Positions 24,116-34,930 are shown, counted from the stretch's first letter. The stretch: 64,000 bases of DNA from Nelumbo lutea (GCA_022828595.1 JAKGHH010000003.1:53433759-53497758); one strand, 5' to 3'. Numbers and translations: made by a program. The notes: generated by a model from the sequence alone, not told the origin.

Positions 24116-24362
24116 TGTTAGAGAATACACAGAGTGTAAAACTCCATGATCGGATGGAGTCTACCTAGATCTGGAGTCTATCTAATTAATGATCCTATCT
24201 TATCTTGTCATGTTTTGTTCTCTATTTGTAAGTCTTTCATTGTAATCCTACTTTACCAAGAATCTTAGTGTAATGTAAACTCTTCAATTATAAATAAGAT
24301 CCAAGACCGAACCCAGATTATCATCGGCTCCTACTATTCTTTAAGTTTCTTGTTCTCTATCT
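24116..24362 (+). repeat. Copia B 3' LTR (247 bp)
   Basis: It follows the polypurine run GAAGGGGGCG. It is a direct repeat of the 5' LTR with about 17 substitutions and a one-base gap by eye. It ends TTGTTCTCTATCT next to the resumed sulfotransferase sequence. Confidence 0.9.
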
Positions 24363-24770
24363 AGCCAGTACTCTCACTAGAGGAGGCATTTCAATTGTTT
24401 TGCAAAAGGAGCCTCCCCATGGGGACCCTGTTGGGATCAAGTTTTAGGATATTGGAAAGCAAGCCTGGAGTGACCTAAGAGGATACTCTTTAAAATATGA
24501 GGATCTTAAAAGCAATACATTTGTTTGTTTGAAGAAATTGGCCGAACACCTAGGATGCCCATTCTCCTTGGAGGATGAGAAACAAAGGGTGGTGGAAACA
24601 ATATTGAAACTGTGCAGTTTTGAGAATATGACCAATTTAGAGGTGAATAAGAGTCTAGATAAAGAATTGGTTCCAGGGGTGGAATTTAGTTCCTTCTTTA
24701 GAAAAGGCCAAGTTGGAGACTAGAGGAACTATCTGATTAATGATATGATAAAGCGCATAGATCTCATGCA
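24363..24770 (+). pseudogene. Sulfotransferase copy 1, downstream fragment
   Basis: Resumes where 19921 stops and runs parallel to copy 2: LEEAFQLFCK, then LKYEDLKSN, KLAEHLGCPFSLED and RKGQVGD. The last is the conserved C-terminal PAPS motif R-K-G-x-x-G-D-W, in which Trp is replaced by a TAG stop here. The final residues after the I-K-R-I-D segment are missing. Compared with copy 2, about 50 bp including the stop codon have been deleted. The 3' flank then aligns with that of copy 2 through AATGATTTGGAATCAAAAC. Confidence 0.88.
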
Positions 24771-25071
24771 TTTGTTCTTTCATTGTTTCTCTAGAATCCT
24801 CTATTGTGCACTTTTATTTCTGGTTGTTTGGTTGCATGTGCTTTTGTTTCATGTTATGAATTTTGAGTATTTCAGTTGTTAGATCTTTTTGAATGATTTG
24901 GAATCAAAACAAAATCTCTTACAGTTCATGAATTTAGAGTTGGGACGTCCCCATAAAGACAATGTTCTCTTCCATCTAACTCTCCCTAAAAAATCTTGAT
25001 CGTCAAACCTGGAGCAAAGTATTCTTATTATATTGAGTGATATATACTGGAAATATAAAAAGAGAAGAGAC
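24771..25071. other. Duplicated 3' flank of the sulfotransferase copies
   Basis: The segment from TTCATTGTTTCTCT to GGAATCAAAAC aligns with the 3' flank of copy 2, which is itself split by an element (28319-28441 plus 31596-31650). It shows that the duplication extends at least 150 bp past the gene. No gene here. Confidence 0.7.
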
Positions 25072-25074
25072 TAA

Positions 25075-25921
25075 GGTAGTGTTTGATAACACTTTTCATA
25101 CCTTTGAAGTCCGAAATATTTGCTTTTCAGACACCATGCTCATTTAGTATTGCATCTGAAATATGACCTGAAATGTTTTTTTAAATCTAAAATTGTAAGA
25201 CCTAAGCCCATCACTTAACGTACTCAAATGTGTTTTAGATATGGCCTAAGTTGAAAATACCCCTATTTTAACCCAATAAAAAGCCCCATTCAATCTCTCT
25301 TTCTCCCCCCGTCCTCCTACCACCATCACTACAACTCTCTCTCCCTCCTTTATTCCCGCCACCACCACTGCAACTCTCAGCAGCAGCGGAGGTTCTTTCC
25401 AAATTTATTCTTATTTTAACCATTGTTTTATTTTTATAAATTATTGATTATTTTATTTTTTATTAATCATTAAATATTTTAATAGTTTTAAGATATTAAT
25501 TTGATAATAATTATTTTTTATTGTTTCATGGTCTCTATTACTCTTTTCATTATTATTTTTAACTCATAATAATTTATTTTTAATTTATAAATTGATATAT
25601 ATTTCAATTTTATTCTTATTTTAATAAATTATTTTTTACTTTTATGATTTACTCATATTTTTAATATTATTTAGAATTTAATAAATGATTTAATATGAAA
25701 TAATGCAATTTGAATTCAAAATTACCAAATAGTCTATTTTAGGGGTAAAATAGTAAAATTGATGAATTTCAAATGCTGAAGGTTTATCCAACGCAAACAA
25801 CCTTCTTTATTGAGAGCCTCTAAAAAGTCAAAAAACAACTATGTCTCTATTCAAATTTCAGACACTTTTAATATCTTTTTAACTTTTTAAATTTCATATT
25901 TCAGATTTATCAAACGCCACC
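25075..25921. mobile_element. Harbinger-like TIR element with TAA duplication
   Basis: The left end GGTAGTGTTTGATAA pairs with the right end, whose reverse complement is GGTGGCGTTTGATAA. TAA lies on both sides (25072-25074 and 25922-25924), the 3-bp target type of PIF/Harbinger elements. It is about 847 bp and very AT-rich in the second half, with no transposase frame. A CT-rich patch lies at about 25295-25380. Confidence 0.65.
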
Positions 25922-25924
25922 TAA

Positions 25925-27299
25925 TAAAGGAAGAGATCATAAATTAAAGAAAGGAATCACAAACTGATCAAAAAATGATGAATGGTTACTTGTGTGAAGC
26001 CCGTCAGGTCGACGAAAATGGTATATGATAGAGTTATGTGGGCCCAGGATTGGTACTTGCCTAAAGTTGGTTACAGGAGGCCCAAGGATTCATGGAGCTA
26101 TGTAGGCCCAGGCTCAATAGTAATGCATTCTGGATCCAGACACATTGCTTGGCATTATTTATTTAGTTTTTGGAGAGGGGATTCTTGCCTAGACACCCTT
26201 TGGGATTAATCGGATTCAATCCTTACAAAACCGTGAAGATACCATGTTCACAGCCACTTGCAGCTGTGTATTGGAAATACAGAATATCTCTCCATGAATA
26301 ATACAAATATAAATACGAAGGTATTTCGTATACATGACATGGCTGCAGAAGACTGTAAACACGGTGTGAGGACAGTTTTGTGAGGATTGAATTGGGACTA
26401 ATATCATTTCAAAGCATGGACAAACAGGAATAAATTAAAGTGAATGGTTCTTTTTCAAAATATTAGCAAAAGGGTCGTCCTGTAACTGTACATTGCTAAT
26501 ATATGGTATGTAATCGATATGCAAAAGACTGTGAACATGAGCTTCATTCGCATGGTAATTCAGCAGATCTGGAAGCTCCAGGCTAGTATTTTTGAGCTTG
26601 GCAAGTTTGGTTTTGTGAACAGGTCTCTTAATGCCTTAATTACTAGGGGACTGGGCGGGGTTCTGTCTTGTCAAATGTTACCCTGGTGGTTTGATTTTCA
26701 ACTTTCAAGATTGTATGAACTTGGACATCATTTTTCTCTAATGAAGTCTGATCCATCGTTTGCACATGGACTGTTTACACATACTGCCCCTTGGAAGCAA
26801 CAATTATTGAGTCCGTATCTGCTCCTCTGCTACTCACTGAGCATTTCTCTCAGACAGACTTTACGGCACATGAGAACGATGTATTTGTATTTATTATTCA
26901 TTGGCAGATCCAAATACATAATAAGATGTTGGGAGCAGATCCCAATTCACAATTATTGCACGGGCCAATATGCTCCACGGAGTTGAGATCTATACATTCC
27001 AACAACCTATCAACATGATCCAACAAAACCAGATTCAGTCGGTGCAGAACCGATTCCAACAGTCATTATAGCCGACCTCTGATACGACACCACACTGTTC
27101 CACATGCATTGTTGAGAGAGAGAGAGACAGAGAGTGCTATTTGACAGGTCTGATTGTCTTTCATCATAAAAAGAGACAAATCTCATTTCATTTATAAACA
27201 GCCTGGTGAATGGTGATGCCTCATGTTTATCAAGAAACCATCCCAAGACTCTCACTCAGCCACTCCATTGATCATCACCCACCAAAATTGTAGTTGGCC
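25925..27299. other. Intergenic upstream of sulfotransferase copy 2
   Basis: Contains the MITE at 26204-26402. Open frames at 25982-26209, 26519-26986 and 26791-27018 have no recognisable motif. A GA-rich run (GAGAGAGAGAGA type) sits at about 27113-27134. A TATA-like CATTTATAAAC lies at about 27189, some 110 bases before the sulfotransferase start. Confidence 0.45.
26204..26402. mobile_element. Small foldback MITE (about 200 bp)
   Basis: The left arm has ATTCAATCCTTACAAAACCG and the right arm, read on the minus strand, has ATTCAATCCTCACAAAACTG. The arms continue into TGTTCACAGCC and TGTTTACAGTC. A central part has GCAGCTGTGTATTGG and ATATCTCTCCATGAA. The element at 57509-57690 has the same ends and core, so they form one family. 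Confidence 0.75.
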
Positions 27300-28318
27300 A
27301 TGGAGTTTATCCCACCTTCCAAGAGGTGCCTCCCAACCAAATCAAAAGAAGAGGAAGCAGATGATGAAAGAGTTTATCAAACATACAGAAATCTCATTTT
27401 CAACCCTTCCAACTGAAATTGGCTGGTCATCTTCCAGCAACCTAGTTCTCTACCAAGGCTTTTGGTACGTCCCCACTTTTTCCATAGGAGCCATGGCCGT
27501 TCAACAACACTTCAAGGCTCGACCCACTGATATTCTCTTGACCTCCATTCCAAAATCAGGCAGCACATGGATGAAGGCCCTCATATTTGCCATTGTCAAC
27601 CGCACCCATTATGATTTTACTACACACCCTCTACTTACTCATAATCCTCAGGGCTGTGTTCCCCACCTTAGAAACCAATCTTTACAGGAAAACCCCAATC
27701 ACCAACCCTGATCTTCTTTCATCACCTCGCCTCTTTTCAACCCACATTTCGTACTCCTCTTTACCAAAAACAATAATAAACTCCAATTGTCAAATTGTCT
27801 ACATCTGCTGCAACCCAAAAGATGTGCAGGTTTCCTCTTGGCACTTCGTAAATAAAATACAAGCCAAACTCAACAAAGACCAGCCACTGCTCTCATTGGA
27901 GGAGACATTTCAGTTGTTCTGCAAAGGGATCTCACCCTTTTGGGAACACGTGTTGGGATTTTGGAAAGCAAGCTTAGAGCGGCCTGAGAGGATACTCTTC
28001 TTAAAATATGAGGATCTTAGAAGCAACCCGTTGGCTTATTTGAGGAAATTGGCCGAACACCTGGGGTATCCATTCTCCTTGGAGGAGGAGAAACATGGGG
28101 TGGTGGAAAAAATAGTCAACTTGTGCAGTTTTCGGAATTTGAGCAATTTGGAGGTGAACAACAATCCTGAGAAGGTGAGTCATCTGGGAGTGGAATACAA
28201 TGTTTTCTTTAGAAAAGGCGAAGTTGGAGACTGGAAGAACCATCTTACTGCTGATATGATAGAGCGCATAGATCGCATCACTGAACAGAAGTTCCACGGC
28301 TATGACTTGTCATTCTAG
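27300..28318 (+). pseudogene. Sulfotransferase copy 2 (plant cytosolic SOT) with two frameshifts
   Basis: The family transfers sulfate from PAPS to hydroxyls of small molecules (flavonoids, brassinosteroids, jasmonates, desulfo-glucosinolates) in the cytosol. The substrate cannot be told here. The gene is intronless, as is usual, and about 340 codons long. The ATG at 27300 opens MEFIPPSKR. The 5'-PAPS motif PKSGSTWMKAL is intact, as is the C-terminal RKGEVGDWKNHL. The 3'-phosphate motif reads CCNPKD with Cys (TGC, 27809-27811) where the family has Arg. One extra base near 27396-27399 and another near 27661-27664 shift the frame twice (frames 27300, 27361 and 27587). It ends YDLSF with TAG at 28316-28318. 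If the shifts were sequencing errors, the Arg loss would still argue against normal activity. Confidence 0.88.
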
Positions 28319-28441
28319 ATAAACATGCGTCTTGTTCATTTCATCTTTCCTCTGTGTAGTTTTTGAGTTAACACTTTTATTTCTAGTTTTTTTTTTTTTT
28401 TGTTGCATGCGCTTTTCTTTAAGGTGTTCCTTCATAATTAA

Positions 28442-29166
28442 TGTTGGAAAAATGGGTCACTGTAATTTTGGAGGAGAAGCTCTAAGGTGCGTCTGAATAC
28501 ACTATCTTTAGAATGTTATTTGCCCCCACTCAGTTTCACTGAATTTGTTGTTGGGTTACAAGAAAATCCGTTCTCAGGATACAACAGAGCCTTGGGCAAG
28601 AATCTGCAACCAGCAAAGTTGAAGAATCTCCGGAGAAATCTTCTGTGAGACTGTAGCAGACCGGACTGAGAGAGAGAGAAAGTGAATTTCGAAGATGTGT
28701 GTTTTGAAGTCTGATTTATGCTCCTTAAATAGTTTATGAAGAGGTATGAAGAAAAGGTAGGTGTTGGTTTAGAGAAAACACCTTGAACAGTCACAATTTC
28801 AAACATTGTGATTGTTTAAAAAGTAGTTAACAGTTAATGACTGTTAACTTTGAATTATGCCTCTTGATCACACCCGATTGAATCGTAACCCTTGATCTCA
28901 TCAACAGCCAGCATCGCACCAAAATGAAAGCCACACTTCATGAGCCATGCGAGTGCGCACTCCTCTACTATTTCTAAGGAGTGTAAATCAGCTCCTATTA
29001 AAATACTAAAAACAAAGCTTATAATTTTCCAATGTGGGACAAGTTCAAAACTGGGCTTTATAAGAGAAAAACTATTTTTTTCAATCAAGTGTGTAGGTGC
29101 AATTTCTCATGTAATTGACCAATCAAACCCATTGGATTTAATCTTTTATGAGATTAAAATCCAACA
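28442..29166 (-). repeat. 3' LTR of the internally deleted element (725 bp)
   Basis: On the minus strand it starts TGTTGGATTTTAATC and ends TTTTTCCAACA. It is about 70 bp shorter than its partner because the G+C-rich alternating tract is mostly deleted, around GAGTGCGCAC at about 28950-28961. Confidence 0.9.
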
Positions 29167-30016
29167 ATCCCACATTGATTGATCATTTACATAGTTCTCT
29201 CTCAATCCAAACTACTATGACATAATTATCCATACAAAATGTGTTTATCAACTTAAACCTCTTGTTAGTATAGATATCTCAGAGCCTTGTCAAAGTTATT
29301 GGTGATAAGACCTTAAACCAATTACTCTCAAGACAGACTGGAGACACCTATACACACAAATATGTCAAGTCTCTGCAAAAGTTTCAAGTTTTGCTCAGCA
29401 TTGTTATGGCCATGTGCTTCTTTCCTGGTTTCATGAACAATCTCGAGAGCAAACCCAAACTCTCATGAGAAGCGACACCACTTCTATGTTCACATAGGTG
29501 AAGTTCCACTATGTGTTCCGTTATTTGACACATTTCAGAACTTCATTAAGAGTTTAACTCAACCTCTCATCATACAGACAACATTGTTTATGTTGTGATG
29601 GAAAATTTCTCAATGTCAGTGCTAACAGTCACATTGTTGTAACTTGTTGTTACCCATTAAACCCAATACTGATGGTTTTTCAGTACAGGTTGGGTTACCA
29701 TTATAGGTGACTAAGTAAAGGGTTTTAATCTCATCTCTTTGGTTGTCATTCTTACCAATTCTCTAACCAAGCCCTTGGTAAGAGGATCAGTCAAGTTTTT
29801 ACTTAGTCTCACATAGGTTATAGTGATGACTCAATCTTGAATCAACTGCCTAACAAATCCATGTCTCAGACTTATATGCTTACCATCACAGGTACCACTA
29901 TAGACTTTTGACAGAGTTGCCTCACTATCATAGTAAATGGAAATTTGAAGCATAGAACTAAGCCAAAGTTTTATATCCAATAATAAATTCCTAATCTATT
30001 CAGGCATAGGACTATC

Positions 30017-30775
30017 TTATTGTTGTTTTTTCTCAAAGTTCCCATCCTTCTTCTTTACTTGTAATGTAGGGTTAGTCTTCTTCAATCCGTTTTTCAAAAA
30101 ATTGACCTTAGAGTTCAGCATACCGGCCAGGGTCTTATCCTTATTGTCTCTAATCCGAGACTCTCCTTCAATACGAATGTGTTGTTGAATTTGCTCCAAA
30201 GTAAGTTCTTCAGGCTTGTAAAGAAGCTTCTTCCTGTAGTCCTTCCAAGAGGGTGGAAGTTTGACAATGATTGCTCCCACTTGGAAAGATTCAGGAATGA
30301 TGATTTCAAGGGATCGAATTTTGTTAATTATCACCTATAGTTCATGAACTTGCTCCAGTATGGGTTTATGGTCATCCATGGTGAAGTCAAAGTATTCTGC
30401 AATAAGATACTTATTCATACATGCTTCTTGCACCTTGTATTTTAATTTCAGGGCCTTTCAGATTTCTTTTGTTGATGTAAGTTCCTTGTAGAAGTTGTAG
30501 AGCCGGTCTAATAAGGCATTTAGTATGTGTCATCGACACAGAAGTGAGTCATCTTCTCATTTTTCTCTTTCCTTCTTTAGTTTTTCTGAGTCTTTGTCAA
30601 TGGGTTCAGGAAGTGATTACAGATTCGGGTCCAGTAGATAGTATAGTTTTAGTGTGGTCAAAAAGAAGATCATCTTGTCTTGCCAATAGCTGAAGTTTGC
30701 TCTATCGAACTAGTCTAGTCGAACAAGATCTTGGTTCATCATCTTGATCAAAGTCATGCTTGCTTCCGCCTCCAT
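30017..30775 (-). pseudogene. Copia gag remnant
   Basis: The start codon lies at 30775-30773 on the minus strand, shortly after the LTR. An early stop follows the first 20 or so codons. Then comes FSYWQDKMIFFLTTLK, typical of copia gag. An open stretch (30334-30017) has FQVGAIIVKLPPSWKDYRKK, the UBN2-type gag core. It ends in FEKKQQ just before the deletion junction at about 30003-30012. Confidence 0.8.
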
Positions 30776-30796
30776 TGCAGAATAACGTTCTAAAAT

Positions 30797-31590
30797 TGTT
30801 GGAAAAATGGGGTCACTGTAACTTTGGAGGAGAAGCTCTGAGGCGCGTCTGAAGACACTGTCTTTAGAATGTTATTTGCCCCCACTCAGTTTCACTGAGT
30901 TTGCTATTGGGTTATAGGCAAATCCATTCCCAGGATACAACAGAGCCTTGGGCGAGAATCTGCAACCAACAAAGTTGAAGAATCTCCGGAAAAACCTTCT
31001 ATGAGACTGTAGCAGACCGAACTAAGAGAGAGAGAGAAAGTGAATTTTGAAAATATGTGTTTTGAAGTCTGATTTATGCTCCTTAAATAGTTTGTAAAGA
31101 GGTATGAAGAAAATGTAGGTGTTGGTTCAGAGAAGGCACCTTGAACAGTCACAATTTCAAACATTATGACTGTTTAAAAAGTAGTTAACAGTTAATGACT
31201 GTTAACTTTGAATTGTGTCTCTTGATCACATCCGATCGAATCATGACCATTGATCTCATCAACGGTCAGCATCGCACCAAAATCAAATCCGCTCTTCGTA
31301 AGCCACGCGCATGTGCGCAAAGTGCACCTCATTGCGCCGCACACATGCGCACACACATTACGTGGTATCAAGCCCCCATACTCTCCTCCACTATTTCTAA
31401 GGAGTGTAAATCATCTCCAATTAAAATACTAAAAACAAAGCTTATAATTTCCAATTTTGGACAAGTTCAAAACTTGGTTTTGTAAGAGAAAAGCTTTTTT
31501 TTTTTCAATCAAGTGTGTAGGTTCAATTTCTCATGTAATTGACCAATCAAACCCATTGGATTTAATCACTTATGAGATTAAAATCCAATA
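30797..31590 (-). repeat. 5' LTR of the internally deleted element (794 bp)
   Basis: Homologous end to end with 28442-29166 and with copia A's LTR. Its first base pair block on the minus strand reads TATTGG instead of TGTTGG, one mutation at the terminus. It keeps the alternating tract (about 31303-31360). Confidence 0.9.
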
Positions 31591-31595
31591 ATTAA

Positions 31596-31794
31596 TTTCA
31601 AGGTTCCAGATGTCAAAGCATTTTGAATTGATTTGGGATCAAAACACATTGGCTGGTTATAGACTTACACCATCCATATGTTTAATATATATATATATAT
31701 ATACGTATGTATGTATATATGTATGTTACATATATGGTTCAATTCAGCTAGCTGAACCTAAACCTAAAAAGAGATGAATATCTATATCTATCTA
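31596..31794. other. Rest of SOT flank plus (TA)n/(GTAT)n microsatellite
   Basis: The first 55 bp continue the duplicated sulfotransferase 3' flank. A mixed TA and GTAT repeat occupies about 31686-31727. TCTA units at 31780-31798 lead directly into the Helitron 5' end. Confidence 0.6.
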
Positions 31795-32848
31795 TCTATA
31801 CTACTTATAAAAGTGGGAATTATGAGGTATTGGCTTATGGAATTTTCTTTATTAAAATACCCCTCCTCTTGAATCTCCATTGAAAGGGCAGAAAATGTAA
31901 TTAAAAGAATACCATTAAGTATATTAAATTACCTCTCATTAAGTCTCACATTTAAGTCATTAAATAAATCACATTCTCTCTCATTGAATTCAACATTTAT
32001 ACTTTTGTATATCATCATTAAATTCCACTAATAAATCCATACACAATAATTATTAATAGAATGGAATTTTATATTTTAAAATAAACATAAAAATGAAATC
32101 ATATTTTTCATCTAGGTGGTGGATATGTAGTTCAACCATTTGGGTCAAATGGATAATTTCATAATGTCATAAAAAAAAATACAAATTTATAAATTTAAAA
32201 AAATACTTTTGCTTATCATTACTAAATTCTACTATTAAATCCATACACAATAATTACTAATAGAATGAAGTTTTATATTTTTAAAATAAACCTAAAAATG
32301 AAATCATATTTTCCATCTATGTCGTGGGTAAATACTTCAACCATTTCGGTCAAATGGATAATTTAATGATGTCATAAATAAATAGAACAAATTTAGAAAT
32401 ATAAAAAATACAAAAAATATAGAAAAAAATAAATTTTGGAAAAAATGGACATGTTTTTATTATTATATAATTGTTATATTGAAAAATAAGTATAATAAAA
32501 TAGACATAATTTTATTACTAATGGACATCAAATATACAAATTAAAATCAATGGAAAATTAAACCATCTTCCTATCTAAGGGGTGGGTTAGTGGCTCAACC
32601 TTTTAGGTGCATTAATATTATATATTCTTCATATTAAACAAAAATATTTTTGAAAAATAAAAATTATTGTTAGTAAAGATAGAAATTGCTAAAATACAAG
32701 AAAAAAAAATGAATTAATCTATTAATCATAGTCCATTTTTCTTGGTTAAATTGGTTAAAGATTCAACTAGTAAGGTCATTTGGTTGGTGACTATTAACAT
32801 CATCATCATTTGATATTGCCACGTGCAACACACATGCACTTTTACTAG
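31795..32848 (+). mobile_element. Non-autonomous Helitron (both ends seen)
   Basis: The 5' end is TCTATACTACTTATAAAAG, preceded by A. The 3' end has the hairpin GTGCA-acacaca-TGCAC, a short spacer TTTTA, and CTAG at 32845-32848 followed by T. The TC start, 3' hairpin, CTRR end and insertion between A and T are the structural hallmarks of Helitrons. There is no Rep/helicase gene, so it is non-autonomous. Inside are duplicated phrases near 32010-32090 and 32220-32300. Confidence 0.85.
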
Positions 32849-33020
32849 TAATTACTAAAATGTCAAAACAACATTAAAATTATGGCATGCAAAACTAGCT
32901 ATATATTGTATTAGATTCAAAACTAAATGATGATGGGCATAAAAAATGATCCTATTGCTTGAATTCAAGGTATGACGATCAAATGATAAGCTAACTAAAT
33001 GTGCTATTGAATCCTAATGC

Positions 33021-33424
33021 TAATTACTATGTGTATGCAATTGAAAAACAGATTTGAAACAATGAATTTCAGCAATGCTATGAGTTGGAAGTATATGTAT
33101 TTACGATATTAAACCCCAAAAAGAGAGGAAGCCTAAGAATGCAAATCTAGATGATGCAACTGTTTTGGGTTTACTAAGAAAAGAAAATTAAGAAAAAAAT
33201 GTTGGAGTTCACACTTAAAAGAGGTATGGTAATTACTATGTGTATGCAATTGAAAAACATATTTGAAACAATGAATTTCAGCAATGCTATGAGTCGGTAT
33301 TATATGTATTTACGATATTAAACCCCAAAAAGAGAAGAAGCCTAAGAATGCAAATCTAGATGATACAACTGTTTTGGGTTTACTAAGAAAAGAATGTTCG
33401 AGTTCAAAATTAAAAGAGGTATGG
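33021..33424 (+). repeat. Tandem duplication, unit about 200 bp
   Basis: Unit 1 (33021-33229) and unit 2 (33230-33424) both start TAATTACTATGTGTATGCAA and both end AAAAGAGGTATGG. They differ by a few substitutions and a short deletion in the second copy. No coding frame. Confidence 0.92.
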
Positions 33425-33429
33425 TCGTG

Positions 33430-34930
33430 CAAAAAAATTTTATGGGAAAAGATATTATTTTCTCCTATTAACCTCTATGAAATGTGATAGCTATAATTAT
33501 ATAACCCTAACAAGTGCACTAGTTATCAAGTAGTATAAAGATATCATTCCGACGAGGATTTAACAAAATAAGTATTAGAACTATAGTTTCCCTCAACTAT
33601 TTGAACAATCGAATTCTAACAATAGGAACTACTGAAAAAATAGAAAAAGAAAGAATAAAAACAAAGGCAATTAATGACAAAACTTGCAACGATCTAGTTG
33701 AAAGCGCTAGGACTATTGGTCCACCTAACCCTTCCAATGGATATCAATTTATTAGATTAACCAAGATAAGTTATTATTTTCATAAGCTAAATTTTTTCCA
33801 AATTTATTTAATATTCCCTCTCAGGATATATCAAATCTACTTCTATCAAGTAATCCTTCGATCTCTCGACTAGAGTTCTCATGATAGAGATGCAGTAAGT
33901 TCTATGAAAAATCTGTCATCAGATGAATCACGTATATGTATTCCTATATACCATTCAATTCACACAATGAATTAATTAGTCCACTATATGAATTCCTCTC
34001 TTGATTCATTCATATAAACCAAATCAATTAAGAGGTGATCAAGCTCCTAATCGCAATGTGCATAATAACTCATAGACAATATGAAAATAACAATCTTGGA
34101 TAAATCAGAAAAAATCAATCAATTGTCATGATTAGGCTTTCCACAGCCCTAGCTACAAATAAATTAATTCATGATAAAGGAAATAAAACAAACAAGGGGT
34201 AAGAAAGAACTCATGATGTCGCCCTTGAAATTGAGATCTATGAGCTTGTCTTCTCCTTTCTGCTGCCTTCCTCTTTTTCTCCTTCTTGCTTGTCTTTCAA
34301 AATGGATTGATTGATTGATGCCTCAAGCTAGTCTGCCCCCCCCCCTTTATATAGCTTTAGGAGGAGGGGTAGTTTCCAACTCCTTTTAGGAGTTCATTCC
34401 AAAAAATAGAAAGTCCTAATTAGTTTTGATCTAATCCTGTCCTATCTCTTATCTAGTAATCTCAATCTTCTTTATCATTCTAGGATTACATTTGAAATTT
34501 AAATCTAGTAAGACTCTTTAATCTTGAATTCGAGTTGGGCTTCTTTAATAAATTTGACTGCTAAAGCTTTTCTGCGAATTGGGCTTCAGCTGTGAGCTGG
34601 GCTTCTCTATGAATTTGCTTCGATTTTGGGCCCGATTTTGACCTTGATGCAAACCGTATCTATCAACCCAAAACATGAAATTGTGGAGTTCTCCCTTATC
34701 TTTCCGGTGCATCTTGAATCACCTCAATCGGAGTCTGTATATGAGAGTTATGCCCATTTTATTGAATGGTGCCGAAACTGTGCAAAATCATCCGATTAGC
34801 CTTATTTTTCTCCTGACGCCTTCTTGCTTGCCCTGAATCGAAATACAAGAGTATTGAGTCCATTTAAGTGTTAATTAAGTTTAAAAGAATGAATATTTAG
34901 GAATAAAAATATGGTAATTTTTATTCACAT
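33430..34930 (-). mobile_element. Probable Ty3/gypsy LTR-derived block
   Basis: Read on the minus strand it has a TATA-like GCTATATAAAGG (about 34348-34359), followed by a transcribed-looking leader. Far downstream is the phrase CCTCGTCGGAATGATATC and then AGTGCACTTGTTAGGG. This resembles the leader ends of plant gypsy LTR elements, where a 'constant CCTCGTGGGAACGATA' phrase is common. I see no second copy, primer site or ORF, so boundaries and the assignment (solo LTR or larger relic) are inferred. A poly-C run lies at about 34337-34347. A 90-codon plus-strand frame at 33601-33873 is not a recognisable protein. Confidence 0.45.

Larger units (their letters stand above)
19922..24362 (+). mobile_element. 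Copia B: complete Ty1/copia element inserted in sulfotransferase copy 1
   Basis: The element has two LTRs (19922-20169 and 24116-24362), a primer binding site, gag-pol remains and a polypurine tract. The left and right flanks together give one sulfotransferase reading, so this is an insertion into that gene. The target duplication is blurred: flank alignment does not give a clean 5-bp match. By eye the LTRs differ at about 18 of 247 positions (roughly 7%), so the insertion is old, and the coding part is full of stops. Confidence 0.92.
28442..31590 (-). mobile_element. Internally deleted copia element of the copia A family, TSD ATTAA
   Basis: Minus-strand order: LTR (31590-30797), gag remnant, junction, pol-to-LTR segment, LTR (29166-28442). 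ATTAA flanks it exactly (28437-28441 and 31591-31595). Internal DNA is only about 1.6 kb. It joins the end of gag directly to the last bases of RNase H as seen in copia A, so protease, integrase and RT are gone. Because its sides rejoin into the sulfotransferase 3' flank, it inserted as a unit. It would have needed proteins from a relative. Confidence 0.92.

Noticed and set aside
26519..26986. 155-codon open frame upstream of sulfotransferase copy 2
   Set aside because: No recognisable domain, a repeat-bordered location, and an overlapping alternative frame.
19330..31164. Conserved small protein starting MFEIVTVQG in three LTRs
   Set aside because: The similarity is DNA similarity of the LTRs. 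Frames diverge by shifts after 40 or so codons, so there is no sign of protein selection.
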